64,000 bases of DNA from Cordia subcordata (Eukaryota > Streptophyta > Magnoliopsida > Boraginales > Cordiaceae), in NCBI GenBank assembly GCA_028554755.1, contig JAPTOF010000016.1, positions 11,568,001 through 11,632,000 of the forward strand, given 5' to 3'. Position 1 is the stretch's first letter, and the number at the start of each line of letters is the position of its first letter. A model generated the notes under the pieces. The model worked only from the letters and a program-made list of their open reading frames with translations, was not told the origin of the DNA and did no database searches. Made by a program: the position numbers and the translations under genes. This document shows, in pieces, positions 22,301-34,035 of the stretch.

Positions 22301-25300
22301 CACATGGAAAAATTACAAAGTCTAAGACCACTTAATAAGATCCTGGGCTACTCCTCCAATTGACCAATTGGTTTTTAGGATGGAACTCCAGGATTCTTCA
22401 CATTTTACAATTACATGTTTGGTATCTGTTTATCCTGTTCTCTTCAATTTACTCTATGTACATCTATAATCATTCATTTGAGATATAACTTTCTTTTTGT
22501 AGGTCCAAGGAGGTAACATGCGGGATTCTTTCCTAGTGAATGGTGTTGCCTTTAAAAAGACATTTTCCTATGCTGGTTTTGAACAACAGCCTAAGAAGTT
22601 TGTAAATCCCAAGATACTTCTGTTGAACATAGAATTGGAACTGAAATCAGAGAAAGAAAATGCGGAGATAAGGTAGGCTTGTGGCTATCTGGTAAAATAT
22701 GTCATGCTTGAGGGATTGATTATTTGTAGATTTTTTCTTGGTCTGTGTGCATGCTTATCTTTCTTGCTCATCTTTGCTTGTCATAGGCTTTCAGATCCAG
22801 CTATGTATCAATCAATTGTTGATGCTGAATGGAACATCATATACGACAAACTGGATAAATGTGTGAAGAGTGGAGCCAAAATTGTTCTATCACGACTTGC
22901 TATTGGTGATCTAGCCACACAGGTGGTGAATCGTGCCACTTACTCTATCTTTATCTAGGTTCCAGAAAGAAACTTGGAGTGTTTAATTACCATGAGATCT
23001 CGTGACAACTTATGCAATCTCATGTTTTGTTTGTTTTACTTTTTGTTGAATAAGGAGAAGCCTTGCGCCTTCAGTACTTCTAAGACCTTTGTACATAAAC
23101 ACTTGTGCATATGCTTTATTGATTAATAAGAAATTTGTCTCGGCAAGATATTAAACTCAGTATGTGATATTTTCAAAATGTGCTGTTTTTCATATGCCGT
23201 TTCTGACTCTTTAGTGGCATATTGGATCCCCGTATCTGCAGAACTGGAACTGTTGAGAATCATATTATTGTGTAATTGACTAACAAATCCTGGAGGTTAC
23301 ACTAGGAACTTCTTCACATACACTTTCAACGAGCAGTTCTGAAAGACAAAATGACTATTTTGGTTTTCATTTCGTTCTGTTTTGTCTGTTTCTCCATGAT
23401 CTGTTGTTGGCACTGCAAATCCATTATTATTGGGGCATGCTAATTGCATAACATGTGTATTCCGTTGATTTTGGCTATTTTAGTCGAAGGTTCTTGTTGC
23501 TGTAGAAAAGTTTTAATATATCCTTTTCGAGCAGTACTTTGCAGATAGAGATATATTTTGTGCGGGTCGTGTCAGTGAAGAAGATCTACAGCGGGTTGCG
23601 GCTGCTACTGGTGGAACTGTACAGACAACTGTAAACAATATAATTGATGAGGTTCTCCCCCATCTCTCATTTTTTTGTTAGTCTTGGTTTTTAGATTCGA
23701 TGTCTTTCCTTGTGCAATCTAATAACAATTCTTCCATGAAGGTTCTTGGATCTTGTGAACTTTTTGAGGAGAGGCAAGTTGGAAATGAGCGGTTCAATAT
23801 ATTCAGTGGATGTCCATCAGGCAGGACAGCCACTATTGTTCTTCGCGGTGGAGCAGATCAGGTGCACAATCAACACATTTACGTAATTTTGCAGAGTTAA
23901 TCTTTTACTCAACTTTTGTCTTCAATAATCTTCAGTTCATCGAGGAAGCTGAGCGCAGTCTGCATGATGCAATTATGATTGTTAGAAGGGCTTTAAAAAA
24001 CTCGATTGTTGTTCCTGGTGGCGGTGCTATAGACGTAATGAAGTTCTCTATCACTGTTTAACAGCTGATATGCATTTTTTGTCTTTTTGTGATGGATGTT
24101 ATATCCTTCTGTGCAGATGGAGATAAGCCGATACTTGCGGCAGCATGCACGAACAATAGCTGGGAAGTCTCAGCTCTTTATAAATTCTTATGCAAAAGCT
24201 CTTGAGGTACAGATTATTGAGCCATCCTTTATGCCATAGTAATGTTGTTACTTGCCTGTCATGGGTTGGGGCTGCAGGGCACGGGGTTGGGTATTGTTGA
24301 GTTTGGTATTTGTAGTTTTACGCCACCCTGTGAACTGATTACAGTGAATAGGACATAGAGTTAGTATCAATCCCATGTGAAAGTATATAAAATGTGAGAA
24401 TGTATCCTTTGTATAACCTTTGTGGTCTTCAACTTTATTTCTGTAATTTAGTATCGCCTGGAGTTGGTAAGAGTTTGAGGTCAAGGTATCTGGAGCTAAG
24501 ACCTCTGCAAGTTTTAATCTGGGCTGTTTTAGATCAAATCTCTTAGTTTGAGTTTAGCACCATGTTTTTGGAGAGTGATTTGTGAGGATAACTGCCCAGA
24601 TTGAGGATTTGGTCCATTCTTCTGATACTGAAATAATAAAATGGGAACTAATTATTTTTTAACAACTAGAGAAATGATATTTGAAAAGATAAGTTCTTCT
24701 ATCTTTAGGAAAGTTGGCTTCATTCTTTAATAGCTGCATCCATTATGGAATGGTGCATTACTGTTCCTACATGTAGAACTTGCTTGTAGGTGGCCGTGGT
24801 CTTGTAGATAATAGCATCACATGGTGGATTGCAGTAGGAACAAAGAAGAGCAGTCCAAGGCCACTCGGTTACAAGATGCAGCTCGGTGACACAGAAGTAT
24901 AAGCTCAAGTCAAGAGACAGCTGGCAGTTAGTTACGATTGCTATGCTAGTGTGTGTTAGTAGTTGTCCCAGCTGTATACACAGTTAGAGGACGTTAGTTA
25001 GTTAAGCAGCTGTCATAGCTTCTGGAAGTATCCATGTCCTAAAAATGTAGGATATGATATGTACTCATCTAATCAGTCACTGATACAATCTTTTCATTTC
25101 AGATATTTTTTGTTTTCTCTCATTGTTGTTAGAGCAAATAGATTCTGGTCCTTCTTTTTCTGCTTTCTTTGTACTCTTTTCATTGTGCCAGCATTTTCTT
25201 TGCATCATTTAATCCATCGCGACACAATCACTGCTGATTTGAAGATTTCTTTCAGAAAACATGGGCTCTGGTTCCCCTGCCTGCTTATAGTTGCCTATAG

Positions 25301-28300
25301 GTCGCAAGTTTGTGTTTAGGATCAAAGGAACTGCAGATGGCACAGTCTCAAGGTACAAAGCAAGGTTCGTGACTAAGGGACTTCATCAGTATTATGGTGT
25401 TGATTACTTTGAAACATTTAGCCCAGCCAAAATGCAAACAATTAGATTGGTCTTGTCCTTGGCTCCTACTGCTTAGTGGTCTATCAGGCAATTAGATTCT
25501 CAAATGCCTTTCTATATGTGTCTTATAGGAGCATGTCTATGTGCAACAACCCAAGGGTTTGTAAGTCGAGACTTTCCTGGTCATGTTTGTCTTCTTAAGA
25601 AGTCACTTTGTGGCCTAAAACAGTCTCTAAGAGCCTGATATCAACTATTGGTCACTTTTCTTATCAATCCGGTCTTCAAATGTAGCAAGCTGATACCTGT
25701 CTCTTTGTTAGGCATTCAGCTGATTCTGTTTTGAGGCTTCTTATCTATATAGATGATATCGTTATTAGATACTGCACTCATGCCATCACTCAACTGATTC
25801 AGCTCCTGCCAAGGAGTTCGCTATCAAGGATCTAGGGCAAATATCTTATTTTCTGCGCTTTGAGGTCTCTTACAATCAGGCAGGATTAATTTTACTTCAG
25901 CACAAGTACGCCTTTTGAGTTTCTTAATAATGTAGGCATGGCCAACTGCAAAGCTTCTCTTATCTCTGCTGTCCCTCAGTCCTCTAAGAACCAGTCTTCC
26001 ACTGCTTGTCAACCTCTCTTGAACCCCTCTCAGTTCAGGAGTTTGGTTGGAGAATTGCGGTGCCTTATCATGACAAGGCCAGGCATTCAGTTTGCAGTTA
26101 ACCGGGTGTGCCTACATATGCATAATCCTACATGAGGTCACTTTGCTGCTCTTAAGAGATTGCTCAATATATCTTAGCCAGCCTGTCTGCTGGGCTGCAC
26201 TTTAAGCCAAGTTCTCTTCGTTTAAAGGCCTACTTTGACTCAGATTGCGCATACGATCCCATTACAAGGTCAGTTTTTGGTTTTGGAATTTTTCTAGGAG
26301 AGAATCTCATCTCTTGGAGCTCAAAGTGGTAGCCTGCAGTCTCCAGATCTTCTATAGAGGCTAAGGTAGAAGCCTTACCTCCACAGCTGCAGAATTAAAA
26401 TGGCTTACATTTCTTCTTCAAGATCTGTCCATTCTGACCACTGTCCTCAAATTTGGTGTGACAACCAGTCAGCCATCTCCTTGGTTGGCAACCACTTCAT
26501 ACTAGAACCAAGCACATAGATCTTGATTATCTGTTAGAGAACAATTGCTTTTCAAGCATCTGTCCATTTCCTAGGTGCCTACTAAGGACCAATTGGCAAA
26601 TATATTTACTAAAGCTCTTTCTATTTCTACTTCTGTTCATCTTAAATCCATGCTTCCCCTTCTCAACCCAAGGCTCAGCTTGGGGAGGCTGACAAGGAAG
26701 AGCAGTCAAAGGCCATACAAGATGCAGCTTAGCAACATAGAAGTATAAGCTCAAGTCAAGCGACAGCTGGCAGTTAGTTAAGATACCTATGGTAGTGTTT
26801 GTTATAAGTTGTACCAACTGTATACGGTTATAGAAAGTTAGACAGCTGTCTTAGCTTCTAGAGAGTCTGTATGTGCTATAAATATAGGATCTTACTCGTA
26901 ATTAATTGATGGTACATTTTTTTGGTTTCAGATATTTTTAGTCTTCTCCCAGAGTAGGCCAAAACTGAGTTATGGAGGAGCAAGGATGTCACTGAATGTG
27001 ACAATTGCTCCCCTTTCTGCCTATCCTGAAGGGGCGTTCCTTCCCTTAAGTTGAAGTTTATTATCCTGATAGTATAATAGAGTTAAAATCTTCTTGTTGA
27101 GCTCTCTGCACTTTCTGGCTTTGAAATTTTCAACAGTTAAAAAATGTGTACTGGGCACCACTTCAAACTCTGTTGGCATCATATTCTACTGCAGTTCGAT
27201 CTGTCTACTTAAACTCTATGTAAATTCTATGACAATCAATTTGGTACGGCAGTAGTATTTCATTTGGTGGTGCCTTAGAAATAAAGTTGAAATTTAGAAG
27301 GAGCAGTTTATGAATTTGTTGCTGTACCAAAAAGTTGGTGCATCATTGTCTACTTGATATTCTCTAGAGATCATTTTGTCTGTGGACTGCAAAATTCCCT
27401 GTTCAAAGTAACTGTCTTGTTGACACCGGAAATTCTCCTCCTCGGTTTTCATATAATGTTAGATTGCCAGGGTCACTCTTCCCTCTTGAATCGTATTATG
27501 TGCAATTCGTCACATTCTTTTGGCCTGTCATGTGATCTTCTGCAAAATTCATGTTAGTGTCGATTTCTTTCGAAGGTCAAGATATCTGTTGGTGTCTTAT
27601 GATGCTATATGCACCCATTTGTTCCAGGTTATACCTCGTCAACTCTGTGATAATGCTGGTTTTGATGCAACTGACATGTTGAACAAATTGAGACAGAAAC
27701 ATGCACTTCCATCGGGTTTGCCACTATGATTTTTCATTTTTGATGCATGCTATGCAATACTTAGCAATGAAGTTTCATGAGTTGCATAATATTTATCATC
27801 CGCTTCATTTTAACCTTTAGTGTCTGAATTATCTGAGTGTCTGGACATCTTCCCTTTTCTGTATACATTAATTATTATTGATGTTTCAAAATCATGAACA
27901 GGTGAGGGTGCACCTTATGGGGTAGACATCCACACTGGTGGAATCGCGGACTCATTTGCGAACTGTGTGTGGGAACCAGCAGTTGTTAAGGTATTCCTTC
28001 ACTTCCATAGCTTCACTTTCCATATGCTTCTGTTCTCCTCTTATTTATCTTCTATATTTTATGCTTGAAGCAACTAGAATGACTTAAATTGTTGTTCTTT
28101 GCAGATAAATGCCATAAATGCAGCCACTGAAGCAGCTTGCCTTATCCTAAGTGTGGATGAAACAGTTAAGAATCCCAAGGTAAGTTGAACTCTCTCAAAA
28201 ATTTGATTGCTTATCTATTATTACCAATGGGTTACAAAGCATCAAGTCTATGAAACCAGAAGATGAAATCTTGTTCAATTCTCCTCTTCTTTTTCTCTTA

Positions 28301-30802
28301 GGCTGCGTTTGGATTGGCTTTTTTTGACCAAAAAGTACTTTTTTTGATGAAAAAGCACTTTTTGTTGCTTTATAGTTGTTTGGATTGGCTTTTTGTAGAA
28401 AAGCTAAAGCTATAAAAAAAGCTAAAAAACAGCTTTTTATAAAAGCTAAAATTTTGAGCTTTTGGAAAAAAGCTCAAGCAGTAGGTGAGAGAGAAACCCG
28501 TAAAAAATGCGCTGACAACCTCTTATAGCAAAAAGGAAAAATAATGCTTCTCTCTCTCTCTTTGAACGTCTCTCTTTTGCTTTTGCTAATGCTCTTCATC
28601 TCTTCACAGCAAATCTTCTTTGCTCCAATGAACTCAGCAAGACCAAATCGTTATCAAGTGACACCTTTTTTTCCATTCTTCTCTTCTCCCCTGCTCAAAT
28701 CTATCTCTTGTTTTTCCCGTTTTGCTCTTCATCTAATGAACTCATATATATGTGTATGTATATGTATACATATACACACACGTGTGTGTGAATAAATTTT
28801 TTTTGCACAGTAGTAATTTTTTCACTGATTCTATTAGATGGGTTTGAAAACAATTTATCAATGAATATATGTGTATGAATATATATGCACATGAGATCCA
28901 TATGCCACAGAAGAAGTACGCAGGAACAGAGAATCGCAACTTGTTTTATTTTTTCAATTTTTTGTCTTACCCAAATTATTCGTGATTTTAATTTTCCCAA
29001 ATTTTCCTTAAATCCCAATTACAAATGATTTTATTTTTTTCTTTTTTTTTTTCTATGTTAGTTATTTTGGTAATTGATTTTTTTTTCTTTTTTCATTTTG
29101 AATACAAGCAATAAGTGCTTTTATAATTTTTTATCCAAATGACAATAGCAATCTAAAAGTACTTCTTATAGGATTAAACCAAATGCAGAATAGCTTTTGC
29201 TTCTGCTTAAAGCTCTTTAAAAAAAGCTACACAAAAAAGCACTTTTTTTTTAAGCCAATCCAAATGAGCCCTTAGTGCATATCCTACTGCTTTTTCCTGC
29301 ATGGAATTTGAATACCTGTATAACCATATTATTTCACCAATAATAGCATTTGAAAATGTCATTTTAAGCTAGAAATTCTGATTGCTTGTTGCTAGAAATA
29401 TAGTATAGTAATTGGGATAGTTTGTCTCTCCAGCACCGAAGCTGTACATTGGTGTTACTGCCAATATTCTAGTTATAGCAAATTCAGAGGGCATCCAGGT
29501 CCTTTTTTTGGGGGGTGGGGGGAAGGTTGGGGAATTGAGAAGTGAATTTTATTGGTACGTGTCAAGGGGATGCAAGGAGGAACCCAGAATTACTTCCAGT
29601 AGCAATTGACACTATCTAAACTTTCTTTTATGCTATCTGTGTCAACTGTACTAGAACCTCTCGTCTAAAGACAAGTATCATGCAACAAATGGAATCCCAG
29701 AAAGGGAAGGGATTCCCTTCCCTTCAAGAGCTTGTCTATTCTTTTCTATCCATAGATGTAATGGGCATAATTGCTTGTACTTTAAACATGCGAACGTATA
29801 ACTTTGTGGTCTTGTACATGGTAAACTTAGTTGATTCTATTTTACAAGATAAAGTAAAGAAAATATGATAGGTCTACTGGAGCCTCTCTAGCAGTCCTGG
29901 TTCATGGTTCCAGGTTAGTTATGGGTCTCAAGAATCGGATTTTGGTTAACTTTCTGAGCAATATATTGTTGAAACACGAGGATGTGGAGTCAATTGGGTC
30001 TGGATATGCTACCAACATTACTAATCTGTCCTTAAAACTGTATTATAAATTCATTGCTGAGCATTCAGGGCCTGCTTGGTTAGACTTTTGAAAAAAGTAC
30101 TTTTTTGCATAACTTAAGAATATAGTGTTTTCTGGAGAAGCTCAAATTTCTGGAAAAAAGAGAGCTTTTTAAAGAGTTTTAGCTTTCTTGCAAGTCAATC
30201 CAAATATTTATTGCAAAAAAAAGAGGTTTTTTCTTTTTTCATCTCCAAACGAGAACAAGCCACTTCAAAGTGGGCGCTTAGCTAGTCTGAGCTATACTCA
30301 AAAACCACATATGTCAGATGAATTGCACTATCACATGTTATTCTAGGAAGGATTTTGGTTGATTTGGAAGTGGGATGCTCTTTACGTATCTCTTTATTCT
30401 ATCATGCTGTAAATATTTGCCTCTGATTGAGTACTCCTGACCTATGCTTACCTATTATTTTAATATTTAGATTTAGATTTCTCTTTTGTGCATGTCATTT
30501 GCGCTATTCCTATAGTTATATGGTGTTCCAATTATTATATGATATCGGCTTCTGCAGCCTGTCTAGGCCATAGTTTTAGCTAGTACTATTTCATTGCTAC
30601 ATTTTGATCTTGCACTGTCATCCAATTTCACACATCACGGTTTTCTGATACACCCATGTCATCTGCTGCTGCTGTTTAACACTTGCTACTGATAATACAG
30701 TCTGAGAGTGCACAAGGAGAGGCTGCTGCGAGTGCCATGGGCGGTAGAGGCCGTGGCGGAGGTGCTTTCCGGGGTCATGGACGGGGAATGCGGAGGCGAT
30801 AA
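16322..30802 (+). CDS. CCT7: T-complex protein 1 subunit eta (CCT7), 14 exons
   Basis: CCT7 is one of eight subunits of the cytosolic CCT/TRiC ring, an ATP-driven chaperonin that folds actin, tubulin and other proteins. Exons: 16322-16336, 17923-18183, 20616-20741, 20842-21045, 22503-22672, 22787-22922, 23535-23651, 23742-23861, 23936-24034, 24117-24206, 27628-27715, 27902-27990, 28105-28179, 30701-30802. They total 1,692 bases, or 563 residues plus TAA; all junctions have GT/AG and frames join. Visible motifs: GPRGMDK (44-50), NDGATI (63-68), the ATPase GDGTT (94-98), VPGGG (409-413) in the equatorial domain, and a Gly/Arg-rich tail ending in RGMRRR. The first exon codes only for MAAML, which matches the short N terminus of plant CCT7. 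The known Arabidopsis protein is very similar and of nearly equal length. No stop or frameshift was found, so it looks functional. Its introns 1, 2, 4, 10 and 13 carry transposons. Confidence 0.96.
16561..16628 (+). other. Diverged duplicate of CCT7 exon 1 (possible alternative first exon)
   Basis: ATGGCTGGAATGCTC at 16,614-16,628, followed by GT, repeats exon 1 (ATGGCTGCAATGCTC, 16,322-16,336, followed by GT) with one base change. It would encode MAGML. The leader before it also repeats the first leader (AACTTTC...ACTGCTTCCATTT). Because exon 1 ends in phase 0, this copy could splice to the exon at 17,923 without changing the frame. Whether it is transcribed is unknown; the donor (GTTATT) is weaker than the first (GTAAGC). 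Confidence 0.55.
16706..17060. mobile_element. MITE in CCT7 intron 1
   Basis: A 19-base terminal inverted repeat, AGCCTGTTTGGCTAAGCTT at the left and its exact complement at the right (17,042-17,060), encloses 355 bases rich in GCTTATAAGC motifs. The GCCTGTTTGG terminus is common in plant Tourist-like and hAT-like MITEs. No clear target duplication is visible (left ACTG, right ATTA), so the superfamily is left open. Confidence 0.75.
18444..18983. mobile_element. hAT-type MITE in CCT7 intron 2 with 8-bp target duplication
   Basis: The element begins TAGAGTTGGCAAC and ends GTTTGCCCACTCTA, an imperfect terminal inverted repeat. It is flanked on both sides by GAGAGAGT (18,436-18,443 and 18,984-18,991), a perfect 8-bp duplication as made by hAT transposases. 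The 540-base interior is rich in CAACCCACC/GGTTGGGT-type repeats and has no coding capacity. Confidence 0.85.
20275..20332 (+). repeat. Perfect 29-bp tandem duplication in CCT7 intron 2
   Basis: Two identical adjacent copies, 20,275-20,303 and 20,304-20,332, each beginning TTTTAGGCTTTTAGCATA. Perfect identity implies a recent slip or duplication. Confidence 0.9.
21941..22402 (+). mobile_element. TRIM retrotransposon in CCT7 intron 4
   Basis: Two 120-base direct repeats (21,941-22,060 and 22,283-22,402), both starting TGTTAGAGTATTTCC and ending TTCTTCACA, act as LTRs. The first is followed at once by TGGTATCAGAGCC (22,061-22,073), the standard primer-binding site for initiator tRNA-Met, and the second is preceded by a purine tract GTGAGGGGGAG. 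The element is flanked by TTTTA on both sides (21,936-21,940 and 22,403-22,407). At 462 bases it has no coding room and fits a terminal-repeat retrotransposon in miniature. Inside, a unit containing TTTGTCCACGTGT is repeated three times (about 22,095-22,150), and a partial LTR copy starts at 22,196. Confidence 0.92.
24838..26952 (+). mobile_element. Ty1/copia retrotransposon (internally deleted) in CCT7 intron 10
   Basis: Two diverged LTRs of about 265-285 bases (24,838-25,122 and 26,690-26,952) share the blocks GAAGAGCAGTC, AGAAGTATAAGCTCAAGTCA, GACAGCTGGCAGTTAGTTA and TTTCAGATATTTTT. A decayed TGTTGTTAGAGCA after the first recalls the tRNA-Met primer site, and a GGGGAGG purine tract precedes the second. 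AGTAG flanks both sides (24,833-24,837 and 26,953-26,957). Only reverse transcriptase and RNase H remain between; gag, protease and integrase are missing. Confidence 0.85.
25275..26640 (+). pseudogene. Copia reverse transcriptase-RNase H pseudogene
   Basis: The frame at 25,291-25,476 gives the opening of copia reverse transcriptase, with [23 protein letters not shown] and [11 protein letters not shown] blocks. Downstream, broken frames keep IYIDDI (about 25,745), the RNase H blocks [13 protein letters not shown] and [10 protein letters not shown] (about 26,235-26,325), [20 protein letters not shown] and the C-terminal [13 protein letters not shown] (about 26,580). Several stops and frameshifts are present, for example directly after WSSKW, so no enzyme can be made. 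It lies in the same orientation as CCT7. Confidence 0.85.
28301..29271. mobile_element. Tourist-like MITE in CCT7 intron 13
   Basis: The ends GGCTGCGTTTGGATTGGCTT and (complement of the right end) GGGCTCATTTGGATTGGCTT form an inverted repeat, followed by T-rich runs and AAGTACTTTTT/AAAAGCACTTTTT motifs. TTA flanks both sides (28,298-28,300 and 29,272-29,274), the target duplication of PIF/Harbinger-Tourist elements. At 971 bases it is long for a MITE and has no intact coding frame; a TA/CA microsatellite lies at about 28,743-28,790. Confidence 0.75.
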
Positions 30803-32379
30803 AGGTTTCCCGGTGTAGAGCATTTGAAAGCATGATTCTTATTTGAGGTTTTGTCGTAGTATCGATTTTTTGGTCATCTTTTCCATATGCTTCCCTAATG
30901 TTTTCTTATCTTTGTTTATGTAATATCAATTCCAGTCTGTATCATCTCCAGCTGATGAGCATCTCTTCATTTTAGCTGACAACCAAAAATGATAGTGATT
31001 GGATGTAATTGCTCTTTTATTGTTCATATTTTCTAACCAATGCTGATATTTTTTTTTTTTTCCATCTTGCAATTGTTGAATGGTTAGGAAATAGAGGGTC
31101 AGTTCTGCGCAAATTAGGCTTTCTTTTGATGTTGCTAATCTGTCGAGCAATAGTGAGTTTTCGATAGATTTCTCTCTTGTTTCTATTTAGAATGTCAACT
31201 AAGTATTTACATAAGTAGTCAATGGTGCTTCCAAGTGATTAGGATGTAAAATCTTATCGATATCTATCTAAATAAGCTATTAATGTTGATGAACACATAC
31301 TACCATAGAAGTTCCCCAGCAGATGTTGAGATTTTTGTGCCTCTTTAAAGACCCTAAAAATTGAGGACCTGTTTGAAAGTGTTTTTGGTTTCTGTAAAAT
31401 AACAGAATGTTTGAGTTGAATGTAAATTTATTTCCTTTTAAAGTATCAAAAAGGCTATTATGGCCTCTTTTCTTTTTGTATGTGAGGTGGGAAAAGAAAA
31501 AAAAAAGAAAAAGAACTAAATAGTGAAATGTCCTTTCGGCAATAAAAAGTTATAAATGTATGAAAATTATAAAGTTCCGTTTTTAGTTTTTAGTTTTAAA
31601 GCATATTTTTTAGAACAGCTTTCAGAATGAATTATAAGAAACAACTCATTTTAACAATTTATATTTTTTTATTTTTAAAAACCAAAAAAAAAAATGTTTT
31701 CAAAAATAGTTCCAAAAGCAGAAGTTGTTTTGAGAGTGCTTATAAGTTGGTTAAAGTTGTTTGTAAGCAAAAAAATAAAATTTATACATTTGGTAAGTTT
31801 TGTTTATAAGCAGGTAAAGTTGGCTTATAAACAGTTTAAAAAAAAACAAGACCTCTAACTTTTTTTAATTGCTTATAAGGCAAGAGAGTTTGTCAAATAA
31901 AATTGTATTCATAACCTTTAAAAGCACAAATATAACTATCCTTTAATTAATAAAAAAAAGTTCTTTTTAGTTATTCTAACAAATATTGTTGTTTATAAAT
32001 ATATATTTACCAAATATGTCGATAATTTATAAGTATATTTTATTCAAATACTTATTTACTTTTGTTATTTGTTTATAGACATAAAAAATTGCTTATTAGC
32101 TTCAATAACTTATAAAGAGCTTAAGAAAAGCAAAGCTGAATACCCTCCATTCAGGCCCTAAATATCAGTTTATATTAGATATTTGTAGTTTAAAAATGAG
32201 AAGATCAATGACTACTTTGAGAACTTATGGTATCACCCTCGGTCCCTGTGTACAAAGTTTATTTGTTGAAATAACTAAGGTATACTATGGCTACATATGG
32301 AAGGTCTAAGTTATAGATGCTTGAATCATCAGCTTGGTTCAGAATTGGATGATGAAGTTGGATGTTTCACCTTGACCAA
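30803..32379. other. CCT7 3' flank and intergenic DNA
   Basis: The first 100-150 bases are probably the CCT7 3' UTR. From about 31,370 to 32,157 the sequence is rich in GCTTATAAG motifs. Its ends (GGACCTGTTTGAAAG left, and TTCAGGCCCTAA right) look like a poorly preserved MITE, but they pair too imperfectly for a firm call. No gene is seen. Confidence 0.4.
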
Positions 32380-32760
32380 ATAAATGGCTTTCCTTTGCTG
32401 GAAAAATCCCCATCACCAAGTTTATTCTCATTCAAATTTGCTCTTACCAGGAAAATTATATTACCTCTTTACGACAATTGAGGCAATTGGGTCCAAGTTC
32501 AAGGGTTTCTTATAGGGGCACAAAACCTAAGGTTGCTTGGGAGGATGTGTCTTTGCCTTCTAATGAAGGTGGATTGGAAGTGAGGCGCATTATGGTTATC
32601 AATCTCACTTTTATGCTAAAAATTTTTTATCACTAAAGAAAAATATCTATCGTAAAGTAAGTAATGGCTATTTCACTCACTTTTGGCATAAGTATTGACA
32701 CCCAAGTGGCTTACTCTCTCGCTAATAGAGTGACACTTCCCATCCTCAAGGTAACATGGA
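32380..32760 (+). pseudogene. LINE reverse transcriptase C-terminal fragment
   Basis: Frames on the plus strand give KWLSFAGKIPITKFIL (32,380-32,430), then TIEAIGSKFKGFL (about 32,480), then KPKVAWEDVSLPSNEGGLEVR (about 32,525-32,590). These correspond to the LSFAGR, IEKxxxxFLW and KVAWxxVCxPKxEGGLGxR motifs at the end of the plant LINE reverse transcriptase. Stops interrupt the frame and the catalytic core is absent. It is a 5'-truncated dead copy, separate from the LINE endonuclease at 3,380. Confidence 0.75.
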
Positions 32761-33226
32761 AGAATCAATCTCTTCTCCTAACCAATACTTGTTCTAAGAT
32801 CTAACAATAAATATCACCCAATCATTTCGTTTTCAAATCATGAGAGAGAGTGAAATCTTAAACTTTTATTTTGAGTGAAATAAATGATTCACATGTGATG
32901 TAAGAATGTTAGAATAAAATATTAATTAAGAGAAGATCCACATCCATTATGAAAGGGTACATGAAATTCTCTCATGTAACGCTTGGGCTTGGCCAATCCA
33001 CCTTGTTGAGCAAACACGAAAACACATTCATCAGTTACATGTGGGTTTTGATGAATGAAAGAAAGACCGCTCCCAGGATATCTATCGTTTTTATACACAT
33101 TGAGGTATAAACATAAGTCAAAAAACACGAAAAACAACCAAAATGACAATTCTTTTTCGCTGCGCAAAGGGAAAGGTCAGCGATTCCAACAAAGCAAACT
33201 TGGGATGTTGGATCATACGTGATTTA
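32761..33226. other. Intergenic spacer
   Basis: No gene, repeat end or structured signal recognised between the LINE fragment and the MITE. Confidence 0.5.
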
Positions 33227-33455
33227 GGGCCTGTTTGAATTGACTTTTTTTTAGAGAAAAATACTTTTTTTTCTGAAAAAATTACATTAAATTTGCAATA
33301 ACTATTTAATTTGGCTTCCAAAAAAGCTGAAACTCTGAAAAAAACTCAAATACAACTTTTTTTAGAAGCCAAAATTTTCAGCTTCTCTAAAAAAGCTGTT
33401 TTTCAAAAGCTGCTAAAAAAAGCGCTTTTAAAAAAAAACTAATTCAAACAAACCT
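33227..33455. mobile_element. Tourist-like MITE between CCT7 and the PP2C gene
   Basis: GGGCCTGTTTGAATTGAC at the left and the complement of AGGTTTGTTTGAATTAG at the right form the inverted repeat; TTA flanks both sides (33,224-33,226 and 33,456-33,458). The 229-base interior is A/T runs with AAAAGCTG and AAAGCGCTTTT motifs, similar in style to the intron 13 MITE of CCT7. Confidence 0.75.
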
Positions 33456-34035
33456 TTAGACGGTAACGCTTCTATAGATTCTCATGCATAAGAAGTTAAT
33501 AGAAGAAACATCTCTCAACAAGATTGAGTGACGTAATCAGGATGTATGTACCCAACCTATGGCGCACAGGGGACTCTCTTGGATTCTTAGTTTGCTTGAT
33601 ACACAACCATGCAACCATCCCTAATTGAAAAACAAAGAATAAGGCACAGAACATACAAAAACACTAGCAGCAGTCTACTTAATAATCAAAGTGATGAATA
33701 CTCATGTTTTAATGTAGTCCTAGCAATAGTCTTTTATTATTATTAAGAAGATCAACATACAAGAAGAAGATTCATACTTAAAAGTTTCACAACTGTCATT
33801 ATGTCAATGAAGCCTAAACATGAACTAGAACAACATAAGTTAAAAGAAGTCATACATGAAAAACATTAAAAGAAAAATAATATCTGCGCCGCACATGTTA
33901 CAGTTGGACAATATCTCCTCTCCCAACATCTAAAAGGTGTAATATAATTCTAAATTCAGATGTCAAAAAATTAAAAATAGAAGAAACAAAACCCAAAAGA
34001 ATTAGGAAAGGTTAGAAAGAAAAACCTTCACCATA
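33456..34035. other. Intergenic spacer and probable PP2C 3' UTR
   Basis: No coding signal. The part next to 34,035 is probably the 3' UTR of the minus-strand phosphatase gene; no poly(A) signal could be chosen with confidence. Confidence 0.45.

Noticed and set aside
30069..30281. MITE in CCT7 intron 13 starting GGGCCTGCTTGG
   Set aside because: Only the left end is convincing; the right end does not pair with it.
31370..32157. MITE downstream of CCT7
   Set aside because: End similarity (GGACCTGTTTGAA versus the complement of TTCAGGCCCT) is weak and no target duplication is visible.
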